The notes under the pieces are model-generated. The model was not told where the DNA came from. It did no database searches and worked only from the letters and a program-made list of their open reading frames with translations. Below, piece after piece: positions 1 through 10,549 of a DNA stretch of 64,000 nucleotides; positions within the stretch are counted from its first letter, which is position 1, and every line of letters begins with the position of its first letter. Source of the DNA: Bretschneidera sinensis (Eukaryota > Streptophyta > Magnoliopsida > Brassicales > Akaniaceae); the NCBI GenBank assembly GCA_023935145.1, contig CM043698.1, positions 78,605,001 to 78,669,000 of the forward strand, in the 5' to 3' direction. The position numbers and the translations under genes are program-made.

Positions 1-1013
1 CACTTGTGTGAGGATATTGTTGTCTTTCATGTGCTGCTGTCCCTATCATAGAATATTTCTACAACTACCATAAACCAATTTGACTAATCAATCATTAAAA
101 GAAAATAAAAACAATAAGAATTCTAATGAACATAATTAAGAATAAACAATCTCACTCTGCTTAGAAAACCAATAGTTCACAAGTTGTTTCCACTAGTCTT
201 GATTTACTCCTTTTGGAACTTTATTGTTTTAAACTTGTTGCTTTGTTTGTTCTTCACGTGGTTCCTTTTAAGCACATACTTGTAATCCTTCTTTTTTTAC
301 CGATCATCATCACTAATATTTTGCTAATTTTTCAATCATAGGATAATGAAACTTCATCTACAACAAAGAAAAAAAATAGTACAAATAAGTATTTTTGGTC
401 TTAAAGAGTATATACATGTACAACGCCACAAAAAAAAAAAAAAAAAACCCAAATTAGTCATTGTTAATTACCCATATCAATAAAACAAGGTCTTTTTTTT
501 GTAGTTGGAATGCAACTTCTTCCAATCCGTGTAACAAAGTGGACAAAGGTTCCCTTTCTTTGCAACTTTAACCAACCAGCTACTTAATATTTTTCCACTC
601 TTTTTCATAGGTTGATTAAGTGTGTTGAAGTAGACCACAATTTTCTCTCCACGTTCCAAAGACCACACTTGTGACGTTCGCATGACACTTGTTTGCTTTC
701 TCACCCTCCATTGAGAATCTATACATTGAAATCATAAATTTTATAAATAAGATAACACTGAGATATCAAACTAGTTTTAAAGAGAATATTTTATAATACA
801 AAAATTATCAATTTTCTCGTATTCTTCATTATCATTGTTTAGACTTTTTGTTCTTGTTGGCTCGAGCTTATAATCACTTTGAGATTCAAAATCATCTTCA
901 AGTTGATACTCATGCTCAAGTTCAACATCTTCTTGATGTTGTGAAAACCCAGCTGGAGATTGGTTTGACATAGTACCTCTAACTGAGGGAGCAATAGGTT
1001 TTGACCTAAACAT
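1..1013 (-). pseudogene. CACTA (En/Spm) second ORF remnant, TNPA-like (Transposase_24 type)
   Basis: Read on the minus strand, 1013 to about 780 gives an acidic segment. From 704 to 477 come motifs such as GEKIVVYFNTLNQP and GNLCPLCYTDWKKL, and below 300 comes VPKGVNQDWWKQLVNYW. These match the order in the plant En/Spm TNPA-like family, in which this protein binds subterminal repeats of the element. The frame is cut by stops (for example just below 477) and runs off the left edge, so this is a decayed copy. It lies downstream of the TNP2-type transposase remnant on the same strand, the usual CACTA gene order. Family assignment is from remembered motifs; no search was run. Confidence 0.6.
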
Positions 1014-2829
1014 GTTGTTGGAATTTGTATATATAAAAATCTAAATTTCTTGAAGTCCTGATAAGTTATGAAACATTAAATAAAAATTGTAAGATTCAAT
1101 ATCATGACATTTTATAAATAAACACAAGTTTCAGGATATTTTATAAATAAGAGCTGCCATGCACAGGTGTAGCGTGCAACAACTCTTGCACAGAGAATGA
1201 ACCTTAAATAATTGACAAAAAAACTAATGATATATCCAACAAACTCTAAAATTGTACGAGATAAGCTTGAAGACTACAACAACTCATTCTTTTTTCTTTA
1301 TATGGTATTTTAAAATAAGAGCATATTATTGATCACATAATCGAAAGAAGAGTTTATCCCATATTATATATAGAATCGATTTCCTTTTCAGTAAGTTAAG
1401 TAAAATGTATTCCCAGATGTTAAAGTAAATTAAAACCTTATAAATAAAAAACAAGAACTATAGAAAATCAATTCAATCCAATAGAAGATATTCCTATATA
1501 ACTAAATCTACACCAAAAATCACTTCAATTCATCCGAAGATATATACCTAGAAGGTATGGAGTACTTGAATATCAAACAAAATGGCCTCCACCGAAGAAC
1601 ATGGCCTCCACCGAAGAACAAATATGAGACCGAAAAAATACCCATTTCATCAAGCAAGATGAAATAAAAATTCAAACACCAAAAATAACAACAACAAAAA
1701 AACCAACCCAATTAGGCGTATACTTAACAGGTATAGAGTATTGTTTAAGTGATACTTACTTTGTTAAAGATCCAATTTCTTCTAGTGATGGAGTTCAGCA
1801 TCCATAGAAGAATTCAAAGATAATATTGGTGCTTGATGAGGTATATATCTATTTCCCTTCATTGTTTTCTTTGTGGGAAAAAATGTTTTTTTTTTCTTCT
1901 TTAGCCTTTCTTTGTTTGGTTATGAGAAATGAAAGAAAATACAGTATATAAAATGAAATAGTAGTTTTTTAAGGAAAAAAATCTCCACAAAAGCTAGATG
2001 ATACAAGTCTAGCAATGAACCACAAAAGCAAAAGTAAAACCTTCATATCATCCAAAGAATGAGAGAATTGTGTTTTTTATAGATGAAAATTTAAGTAAAG
2101 CTTCACATGACACATGTGTAGCAATGAACCACAAAAGCAAAAGTATGCAACAAGTGGATGTGCCAACTTGACAATTTATCCAATAAGAATTGTAATCCAT
2201 ATAGGAAGATACCTATAGGGAACTGAATACAAAATTAAGAAGTGGATGTGCTGGCAGTGAGCCTTGTGGAATCTTTAAGAAGCACCAAGCTCGAACCTGT
2301 ACCGCAAGAGTGTCATCAAAATAGGAAAACATAGATATGAGAAACTTGGTACATCAAGCAACAATCAGGCAAAACAGAGATGGAAATGCAAATCTTGTTC
2401 AAGCAGAAATTGATGAAAACAGATATGTGAGTCTTTTTAATATGACAATACTTAACAAGAATGTTATGTACAAAACATTTAACAACTATCTAAGCTATAA
2501 TTATGAGATTACAGGTACCTTTAAAGCGTAATAGGTACCCGCTTGCAAGAAAATGATAGTATAATTATTGTTTTCTAAACTTCTAAGGTGTGTCTTAAAT
2601 AGATATCGTGAAAACTAACTTGGATTAGATTTTTGAAACATATGTTCAATATCGTTCAATCCTTTAATCAAACCAAAAGACATTGAACTAATGATCTACA
2701 TCATTTTAATCATTGAATTGAAGAAAAAAAAAGATACATCAGTACATTAAAGATTGGTATCTTCATTAATGTCTATCCTAGCCCAATTTGAGATACAATC
2801 TAATTGATCATCTACCACTACATTAGAAT
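1014..2829. other. Non-coding CACTA interior, no gene recognised
   Basis: This is AT-rich sequence between the two CACTA coding remnants, probably intron or spacer of the element. A 19-bp unit (ATGGCCTCCACCGAAGAAC) occurs twice head to tail near 1583-1620. A block reading TAGCAATGAACCACAAAAGC is repeated at about 2012 and 2120. A short patch near 1163-1190 (GGTGTAGCGTGCAACAAC) resembles the minisatellite at 12.7-12.9 kb. Open frames here look like chance. Confidence 0.4.
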
Positions 2830-4568
2830 ACATGCACTGATTGTAAGTGTCATCATCCTCTTCTTGCGTTTTTCTCCCATATCATATAGATCTCTTGGCT
2901 TTGTGATCACAACATGATACTATTCCTTTCTTGTTGGGTCTTGCACACAAAACACTTGTTTCGCATGAGATGAAAATACGAATGAGTCATCATTCAATAA
3001 TTGATCAGTTTGTATGAACCTCGAGAAATTAATGAGAATGCACCCACTTTAATCTTTCTTCAAATCCTTGGGTGAATTAATATCCACCCAATCACAATGA
3101 AACAACACAATCTTAAATGCCCATAGTAATCCAACTTGATGACATCTTTGACAACACCATAGTACGTTTGATCCTCCGCTTCCACCATAACTCCTGAATT
3201 TTGAGATCATCTAAACTTTTTATGATCCTTCTTGTGGAATTTAAAGTCATTGATGTTGAATCCATTAAATTTCCTAACAACATTATTCAGACCTCGAGCG
3301 AAAGAAATTATTTCATCTGAATAATTGTTATCCACCATCCATGGCACCTAACCATATTCAAACAATTAATATGAGACAATAACTGTCAGTGTTTTATTGA
3401 ACATGCTTATACCATTCAAAAGCGATTGATATTATGACTAATCTGTCTCATAAGCCATGAGGGAAAATTTTCAACCAACCCCTTATGTTTAAGACTTTGT
3501 ATTGATCGATTGAAATGGTTGGTTAGTCTTTGAGCAACCAAATTGCTGCAAAAATTGATATTATCGAACTGTTAGCCCTCATAGGGATAACAAAATATAA
3601 CTAATAAATTTAACCACATGACTAATATCCTTTATTGATACTAACCTACGAAAGTGAGAAAGTTTATCATTATGAAGCAACACATAACGATGTGCTTGAG
3701 CCAATGACATATCATCAAGCTCAACAATTACAATCTTTCACATAATCCGTCCACTAAAGGAAAACATGTACTCATCCAAATAATTTACATTATCATTGTT
3801 CCTTTGGAGGCGGTTGAATTTTGTCTCTACACCTTTGAAGTATTGTGAGTAATATGTTAGGTGCTCTGCTCCATTGTACCCTTCAGCAATTGACCCCTCG
3901 GGTCGACTTCTATTACGTATATAAGATTTCAAGTGCACTAAATACCTTGCAAAGCAAAAAAATTAAAGAATAAATTTAGTAGCCATTAAAATACAAACTA
4001 AGTATTTACAAATGAGATTTGAATATCTAACCTCTTAACAAGATACATCCACCTATAGCGTACAGAATCACCAAGTCTAGCCTTCGAGGCTAAGTGAATG
4101 ATTAGATGAACCGTTATAGTAAAGAAACCATGGGGATTATTTTCTCCAAATGAAAAAGTGTCAATGCAACACGCAACTCCAATATGTCTAGCTCCTGGGG
4201 ATCAAGGGCTTTAGAGCATAAAGCTTTGAAAAATGACGATAACTCAGAAACAACTGCTACAACATATCCAGGCAAAGTTGCTTTCAAAGCAATAGGAAAG
4301 ATTTCTTGCATCAATATGTGATCGTCATGACTCTTTAGGTCTTACGCTCCTTTAGGTTGACACATCTTGAGATGTTTGATGTATACCCTTCAGGAACTTT
4401 GAGATTTGTTAAACTGTCAAGAAATTGTCCTTCTATTTCACAGACATAGTGTAGCATGCTAAAGGTGAGTGATCTTTTCCATTAAGAGGAACAACTAGAT
4501 GAAGATATTTTTCCAATACCAATTTCTTTGAGATCACAACATGTCTTTTTATTATCTTTAGTCTCACG
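2830..4568 (-). pseudogene. CACTA TNP2-type transposase, C-terminal part (DUF4218 and DUF4216 regions)
   Basis: On the minus strand, 4440-4330 reads FLDSLTNLKVPEGYTSNISR, and 4314-4114 holds a stretch typical of DUF4218 (ICSK-like CSKALDPQELDILELRVALT). 3938-3738 gives RNRSRPEGSIAEGYNGAEHL and GVETKFNRLQRNND, the DUF4218/TNP2 C-terminal signature. Further on, about 3300-2830 in shifting frames gives LFHCDWVDINSP, QVFCVQDPTRKE and ITKPRDLYDMGEK, a DUF4216 signature. Frameshifts and stops are frequent. The right end at 4568 abuts a retrotransposon insertion, and the missing upstream part resumes at 10550, so this is one gene split in two. Confidence 0.75.
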
Positions 4569-4573
4569 ATCTA

Positions 4574-5966
4574 TGATGAGTGCCAAATATTACATATTTT
4601 GGCCCTTTAATTTACATTTGTTAGCTTAGGAATTTGTTACTTTGAGTTGTTTTCGTTGTTTTACAGGTTTACAAGCTTGGAAAGAAATTTCACTAAATTG
4701 CCAGAATTGCTCGTGCAGATCAGCCATTTTTGAGGATTAAACTGTATTGATTTAGGAAGAACCAAAAGATGAGCCATATATTCTTGGAAAGATCCGGATG
4801 TCTATTTTCTAGAGAATTTTACGGATCAATAAAATGATTTTTCTAGAGAAAGTTATGGCAGTTTTAGTAGACAAAGGTCAGGATGTGCATGATTTCAGCG
4901 TGACAGATCAGTCATTTTTTAGGATTTAACTGTATTGATTCAGGAAGAACCACGAGATGAGCCATATATGCTTGGAAAGATCCCGATGTCTATTTTCTGG
5001 GGAATTTTACGGATCAATAAAATGATTTTTCTAGAGAAAGTTATGGCAGTTTTAGTAAACAAAGGTCAAAGAGCAAAAACTGGAATCTGCAGTATCCCAC
5101 ATAGGATTAGAAGCATATTGCACTTGTGATATTTCCCTATATAAGCCCTTCTTCACTTCATCATTCAGTGTACAATTCCTGATCCACTTTGGTGTTTACC
5201 GGTGGACGTCCGTTAGCATTCTGGTGGATCTCGAAGGCTTTATCACCACGAGGGGAAGCGCTGCCCGTCAGCGAGTGGAATTTCTCCCATGTAAAGTTAT
5301 TTATTTATTTATTTACATTTAGTTGTTTTAGTTTAAATGTTTAGCACTTTTATTATGAATTGTAGTTTCATAGTTATGAGTGGCTAGACTCTTCAGCTAA
5401 GGCTGAAGATGAAGCCCCGCCGTTGTTAGGCGTAGTAGTTCAGATTTGCACAAGCAAATCTGACAATTTTTAGTATAAATACTCTGTCAATTATATGAGT
5501 TAATCTTATAATTGATTGAGTTTAAATTGTCTGTTGGATATTCCTTGTGTTTCATCTGATGGATACATTGAATGCTTTTCGATTAAATTGGATTTTCTTT
5601 GTGATTTGTTGAGAGCGGATACATTGGAAGCTTTTAGTTTAGTTGGGATATTATTTGTTTTTTGTCTGATAGTTGGATTCATTGAATGCTTTGATAGGCT
5701 ATATTTTTAGAACATATATGCTTAACTTCAGTGGGGTGGATTTGGAAACCTTAGTGTTTTAATTATTAGTTTTTAAAAATCAATTTAGTTTAATTTTAAT
5801 TTCTTTTCCAAATTATCATCTGAAATTCGGAACTAGGTTAAAATAGAGTTAGTTTAGATTAAATTATATTTTCACAACGCAATTCCCTGTGGATTCGACC
5901 TCGCACTTGCACAACGCTATATTTCAAACGACTCGTGCGCTTGCTAGTAAATTAAAACTCACAACA
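4574..5966 (+). repeat. Element A 5' LTR
   Basis: It starts TGATGAGTGCC and ends ACTCACAACA. The U3 part contains a direct repeat of about 188 bp (units beginning near 4715 and 4903), also present in the 3' LTR and in the solo LTR at 33700. A TATA box lies at 5138-5145. Immediately downstream are the primer binding site and an untranslated leader to about 6080. Confidence 0.93.
5094..5145 (+). promoter_or_regulatory. snRNA-like USE plus TATA box in element A 5' LTR
   Basis: ATCCCACATAG at 5094-5104 differs at one base from the plant snRNA upstream sequence element RTCCCACATCG. TATATAAG is at 5138-5145. The gap is 33 bp, the spacing known for plant Pol II snRNA promoters. That the LTR uses the snRNA activation route is inference. 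Confidence 0.6.
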
Positions 5967-5972
5967 AGTTTT

Positions 5973-5990
5973 TGGCGCCGTTGTCGGGGA
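5973..5990 (+). other. Primer binding site, tRNA-Asp type (element A)
   Basis: TGGCGCCGTTGTCGGGGA begins six bases after the LTR end. It matches the complement of the 3' end of plant tRNA-Asp with one mismatch. This primer is characteristic of Athila-group elements. Confidence 0.75.
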
Positions 5991-6080
5991 GATTGTTTGG
6001 TTTGTGAAATTTTTTTGTCTAAAATGATTTTATTTTTCTTCTAGTTAGTTATTTTTTTTGTTTAAAAAAAAGTTATGTGA

Positions 6081-7694
6081 ATGAATCCAGCGCCGGTTTC
6101 ACAGCCTTTAGAGGACACCATTAAGGAGTACATGAAAATGACCGGCCCGTCCCTCAATGCTGCCAACACATTCAATGTTGATAGCTGTTCCATCTGTGCT
6201 AGTCCCATGCATCTAGCACAGAATTGTCCATCAATGTCGGCTTGTGCCGAGTACCCCATGGAACAAATGAATGCTTTCAATGACTGTTGTTGGGAATCAA
6301 ATGGATCTTACTCCGAAACATACAATCTAGGGTGGTGGAACCACTCTAATTTTTCATGGGAGCAGAACCAACTGATGAATCAGGGAGGAGCCCCTTATAA
6401 TCAATACCCTCCTGAATTTCCTCCACCAATACCAAGTTATGCCTATCCAGCACCATCACCCGCTTACCAAGCTCCTATTCAAGCGCCAGTGTTGGTTTCA
6501 CAGTCATTGGAGGATGCTCTCAATGATTTCATGAAAACGACTAGCCAATCTATGAGTGAAGTGATGAGTGCAACCATAGAAAACACCCAAGCGATTGCCG
6601 AGCTAGAGAGTCAAATTGATCAAATCGCAAGTTACATGGGTGAAGGAGAGGAAAGAAAGTTCCCCAGTCAACCTGATCCTAACCCAAAAGAACCGTTTGC
6701 GGTGGGAAATTTATCAACTCCTATACAAGGGCAAGAAAGTGGCAACAAAGAAAAGAGAGATGCTGAGCCATTTACAGCCACACCTATCATTAAGGATCTC
6801 CCTAGGTCGTTTTTACCTAAAGTGCTTTACCCTGAAAGATTACAAGTGCCCAAGAAATGAGAGGAGTTTGAGGATCCCCTGGAGGCATGCTTTGCTCACT
6901 TTGGAGAGGACTTGGGCTTAGATAAGTTACTAGAGGAAGTGAATGCCATTTTGGAGTCTGATCCTCAGAAGAACAGTGAGACGGAGGAGACTATGGATGA
7001 ATCACGTATTGAGGACCCCCTGGAGGCATGCTTTGCTCAATTTGAAGAGGATTTGGGCTTAGATAAGTTGTTTGAGCAAGCAAATGCTACTTTGGAGTCT
7101 GCTCCTCGAAAGATCAGTGAGACGGAGGAAACCACAACACCTTAACCCCCCAAGAAGGAACTTAAGCCTTTACCGGACAATCTTAAGTATAAGTTCCTAG
7201 GTCCAGCAGATTCTTTGCCTATAATTATAGCTTTAGATTTGGGTGATGCTCCAAAGGAGAAATTATTAGACGTCTTAAGAGAGCGTAAGGAAGCTATAGG
7301 CTGGATTATTGAGGATGTCAAGAGAATCAACCCCTCGTTGGTAATACACACGATACAGTTGGAGGAGAATGCCAAGCCATCGAGGGAGCCACAAAGAAGG
7401 CTCAACCCTGCTATGCAAGAGGTTGTGAGGGTAGAAGATATTAAGCTGTTAGAGGCAGGGATCATTTATCCCATCTCTGATTGCAAGTGGGTGAGCTTGA
7501 TTCAAGTCGTGCCCAAACATGCTGAATTCACGGTAGTGAAGAATGAGGACGACGAGTTGGTGCCAACTCGTGTTCAGTCAGGAGGGAGAGTGAGTATAGA
7601 CTACTGTAAGTTGAATGCTACCACTAGGCCTGATCATTTTTCATTCCCATTTATTGATCAGATGGTGGAGCACTTAGTTGGGCATGTTTACTAA
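6081..7694 (+). pseudogene. gag: Element A gag fused to the N-terminal part of reverse transcriptase
   Basis: A single frame runs from ATG 6081 to TAA 7692, broken by in-frame TGA at 6858 and TAA at 7143. Residues 38-51 form a CX2CX4HX4C zinc knuckle (CSICASPMHLAQNC), which in this family binds RNA. It is followed by the Athila gag motif YNLGWWNHSNFSW. A Pro/Tyr-rich stretch and a helical segment come next. After 6860 lies an acidic region made of two 47-residue units, then the linker before RT (LKPLPDNLKYKFLG) and the RT start (RRLNPAMQEVV, DYCKLNATTRPDHF). The frame stops at GHVY, before the catalytic residues. Protease, RNase H and integrase are missing. The frame is either a gag-only protein produced for trans-mobilisation or a simple remnant. 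Confidence 0.7.
6870..7136 (+). repeat. Two 141-bp tandem units encoding an acidic 47-residue repeat
   Basis: Units start at 6870 and 7011. Both encode DPLEACFAxFxEDLGLDKL followed by a second acidic helix ending SETEET. The period is a multiple of three, so the frame is kept. No counterpart is seen in element C. Confidence 0.8.
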
Positions 7695-7700
7695 TGTTGG

Positions 7701-7756
7701 GTCTGGCTGAAGACGTTAAACTTAGCGCTCATGGGAGGCACCCCACAGCTTATCTT
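7701..7756 (+). other. Conserved 3' block of Athila-like elements
   Basis: The block begins seven bases after the coding stop and contains GACGTTAAACTTAGCGCTC and GGAGGCACCCCACAG. Nearly the same block follows the gag stop of element C at 42112-42165. I recall similar GACGTTAAAC...GCGCT...GGAGGCA blocks downstream of pol in other plant Athila elements. Role unknown. Confidence 0.6.
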
Positions 7757-8378
7757 TTATGTTTATTTATTATTTCGCATTTTTATGATTAATGTTTGTT
7801 TTTAGTATTTTTTGTTTTCCAGTTTTTTTATTTTTCATGGACAATTCGTACTTCAGTTCAAGTTTGGGGGTATGCTATGAGCCATACCAGTCCAGATAGT
7901 TCTCTATATCTCAGGTCAGCTCTTTCCATATTAATCACACATTGGGGTCAATGTGTAATTTAAGTTTGGAGGTATGGGAGACACATCACACACTTTGTCC
8001 TAATATGTTGTCTTTTCGTCGTAGAGATAAATGCATGCTCATGTTATCATGAAATTTTGGTTGATCTAAACATTTTTTGTGATGTGATGTCATTGGTGAG
8101 CTTAACATTTTGAACACATGATCTGGTGATAAATTTTAAAATTTAGTTACTTACCTTAGGCATTTGAGAATTCACATGTTTGATCTTATCTAACACGAGC
8201 ACATTAACACAAATTATGTGAGGTATGACATGTGATTTTAATGTGTACGTTTCCTTGTCTTAACGGAAACTAGATGGCTTGTTGGATAAACACTTGGGCA
8301 TAAAAAATAAAAATAAAAAAAGAGAGAAAAATATATATAATAATATACTACTAATGATCATCATCAATAAACTTTCTA

Positions 8379-8525
8379 CTGAGTAACTGGACCTCTTGCC
8401 TCAGTAAGCAGTGAGTGTTCACGTCAAAAGGTGGGAATTTTATTCATAATGATCATTGCGAAATTTTTCGCTGAGTAACTGGACCTCTTGCCTCAGTAAG
8501 CAGTGAGTGTTCACGTCAAAAGGTG
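8379..8525 (+). repeat. Two identical 55-bp units with a CTGAG/CTCAG hairpin
   Basis: Units at 8379-8433 and 8471-8525 appear identical, 92 bp apart. Each begins CTGAGTAACTGG and ends AAAAGGTG, and can pair CTGAG with CTCAG. A single related copy is in element C at 43305-43358. Confidence 0.8.
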
Positions 8526-8568
8526 AAAATTTTGTTTGGTAGCATTAAGGTCAGTTTAGTTTCGTAGC

Positions 8569-8676
8569 CTTTTTGACTCGAGTTAGTAAGTCCTTAGGGG
8601 TGTCTTTACACCTAATGCCCTAAAACCATCTGGTTTGGGAGTCATTGACTCAACACTCGCTACACGGGTCAATTAG
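8569..8676 (+). other. 108-nt cloverleaf-like RNA structure, element A 3' region
   Basis: The ends CTTTTTGACTCG and CGGGTCAATTAG can pair (8 bp next to the loop with one G-U pair, then two mismatches, then 2 bp). Inside are three hairpins in order: TTAGGG...CCCTAA with an inner GTGT/ACAC, AAACC-ATCT-GGTTT, and GAGTC-ATT-GACTC. The same layout and length occur in element C at 43402-43509. Confidence 0.55.
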
Positions 8677-8705
8677 AAAGCTTAAGGGAACTAGACATAG
8701 CCGTG

Positions 8706-8708
<3 letters not shown>

Positions 8709-8771
<63 letters not shown>
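8709..8771. repeat. (TA)n microsatellite
   Basis: About 31 uninterrupted TA dinucleotides lie in the 3' untranslated part of element A, followed by an A-rich run. Element C has ordinary sequence at the matching position, so the expansion is specific to this copy or family. Confidence 0.95.
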
Positions 8772-8777
<6 letters not shown>

Positions 8778-9137
8778 AAAGAAAAAAAAAACTATGCCTT
8801 TTTCGTTCATTTTGATGGGAAATTCGGTGAATCTTGAGACATGGAGGCCTTACACATTGGAGTCACTTGGAAGCTTCATTTCTATATGTTAATTCACTTT
8901 ACACAGTATCAGACTTGTGATGCCTTAACCTGCCTTTTGTAAGTAATTAGATTTTAACTTTTCTATTCATTGCGAAGATGGGTTTATCTTTTTAAGCTTG
9001 CTCATGAATGAATATCATGGTGATGTGTGCTCCTTAAATTTTTGGATACCATGAGTGATGAACTTATCTTTGTGTTCTTTGTTTTTCATTTAGTTTTTTT
9101 TTATTATTTTGTTTTACTAAGGGACTAGCAAATTATA

Positions 9138-9150
9138 AGTTTGGGGGTAT
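9138..9150 (+). other. Polypurine tract (element A)
   Basis: AAGTTTGGGGGTA-type sequence lies directly before the 3' LTR at 9152. It is the expected plus-strand primer. Similar AAGTTTGGGGGTA strings occur upstream near 7860. Confidence 0.7.
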
Positions 9151-9151
9151 T

Positions 9152-10544
9152 TGATGAGTGCCAAATATTGCATATTTTGGCCCTTTAATTTACATTTGTT
9201 AGCTTAGGAATTTGTTACTTTGAGTTGTTTTCGTTGTTTTACAGGTTTACAAGCTTGGAAAGAAATTTCACTAAATTGCCAGAATTGCTCGTGCAGATCA
9301 GCCATTTTTGAGGATTAAATTGTATTGATTTAGGAAGAACCAGAAGATGAGCCATATATTCTTGGAAAGATCCGGATGTCTATTTTCTGGGGAATTTTAC
9401 GGATCAATAAAATGATTTTTCTAGAGAAAGTTATGGCAGTTTTAGTAGACAAAGGTCAGGCTGTGCATGATTTCAGCGTGACAGATCAGCCATTTTTTAG
9501 GATTTAACTGTATTGATTCAGGAAGAACCACGAGATGAACCATATATGCTTGGAAATATCCCGATGTCTATTTTCTGGAGAATTTTACGGATCAATAAAA
9601 TGATTTTTCTAGAGAAAGTTATGGCAGTTTTAGTAAACAAAGGTCAAAGAGCAAAAACTGGAATCTGCAGTATCCCACATAGGATTAGAAGCATATTGCA
9701 CTTGTGATATTTCCCTATATAAGCCCTTCTTCACTTCATCATTCAGTGTACAATTCCTGAGCCACTTTGGTGTTTACCGGTGGACGTCCGTTAGTATTCT
9801 GGTGGATCTCGAAGGCTTTATCACCACGAGGGGAAGCGCCGCCCGTCAGCGAGTGAAATTTCTCCCATGTAAAGTTATTTATTTATTTATTTACATTTAG
9901 TTGTTTTAGTTTAAATGTTTAGAACTTTTATTATGAATTGTAGTTTCATAGTTATGAGTGGCTAGACTCTTCAGCTAAGGCTGAAGATGAAGCCCCGCCG
10001 TTGTTTGGCGTAGTAGTTCAGATTTGCACAAGCAAATCTGACAATTTTTAGTATAAATACTCTGTCAATTATATGAGTTAATCTTATAATTGATTGAGTT
10101 TAAATTGTCTGTTGAATATTCCTTGTGTTTCATCTAATGGATACATTGAATGCTTTTCGATTAAATTGGATTTTCTTTGTGATTTGTTGAGAGCGGATAC
10201 ATTGGAAGCTTTTGGTTTAGTTGGGATATTATTTGTTTTTTGTCTGATAGTTGGATTCATGGAATGATTTGATAGGCTATATTTTAAGAACATATATGCT
10301 TAACTTCAGTGGGGTGGATTTGGAAACCTTAGTGTTTTAATTATTAGTTTTTAAAAATCAATTTAGTTTAATTTTAATTTCTTTTCCAAATTATCATCTG
10401 AAATTCGGAACTAGGTTAAAATAGAGTTAGCTTAGATTAAATTATATTTTCACAACGCAATTCCCTGTGGATTCGACCTCGAACTTGCACAACGCTATAT
10501 TGCAAACGACTCGTGCACTTGCGAGTAAATTAAAACTCACAACA
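9152..10544 (+). repeat. Element A 3' LTR
   Basis: It aligns end to end with the 5' LTR, has the same length and ends ACAACA. It is followed by the ATCTA target duplication and then by the rest of the CACTA transposase gene. Confidence 0.93.
9672..9723 (+). promoter_or_regulatory. snRNA-like USE plus TATA box in element A 3' LTR
   Basis: ATCCCACATAG at 9672-9682 and TATATAAG at 9716-9723 are separated by 33 bp, as in the 5' LTR. Confidence 0.6.
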
Positions 10545-10549
10545 ATCTA

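Larger units (their letters stand above)
4574..10544 (+). mobile_element. Element A: gag-only, Athila-like Ty3/gypsy retrotransposon
   Basis: Two LTRs of equal length (1393 bp each) begin TGATGAG and end ACAACA. The 5-bp target duplication ATCTA is at 4569-4573 and 10545-10549. By eye the LTRs differ at roughly 28 sites (about 2%). A primer binding site matching tRNA-Asp follows the 5' LTR, and a polypurine tract precedes the 3' LTR. The interior holds one gag-like frame ending in the first part of reverse transcriptase. RNase H and integrase are absent, so the element could move only with help from another element. It sits inside the CACTA transposase gene. Confidence 0.93.

Noticed and set aside
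1520..1711. 63-residue minus-strand frame with aromatic runs
   Set aside because: Low-complexity sequence with no similarity to CACTA proteins.
8594..8622. TTAGGG/CCCTAA as telomere-derived sequence
   Set aside because: A single word on each side of a hairpin, identical in element C; no tandem telomere repeat.
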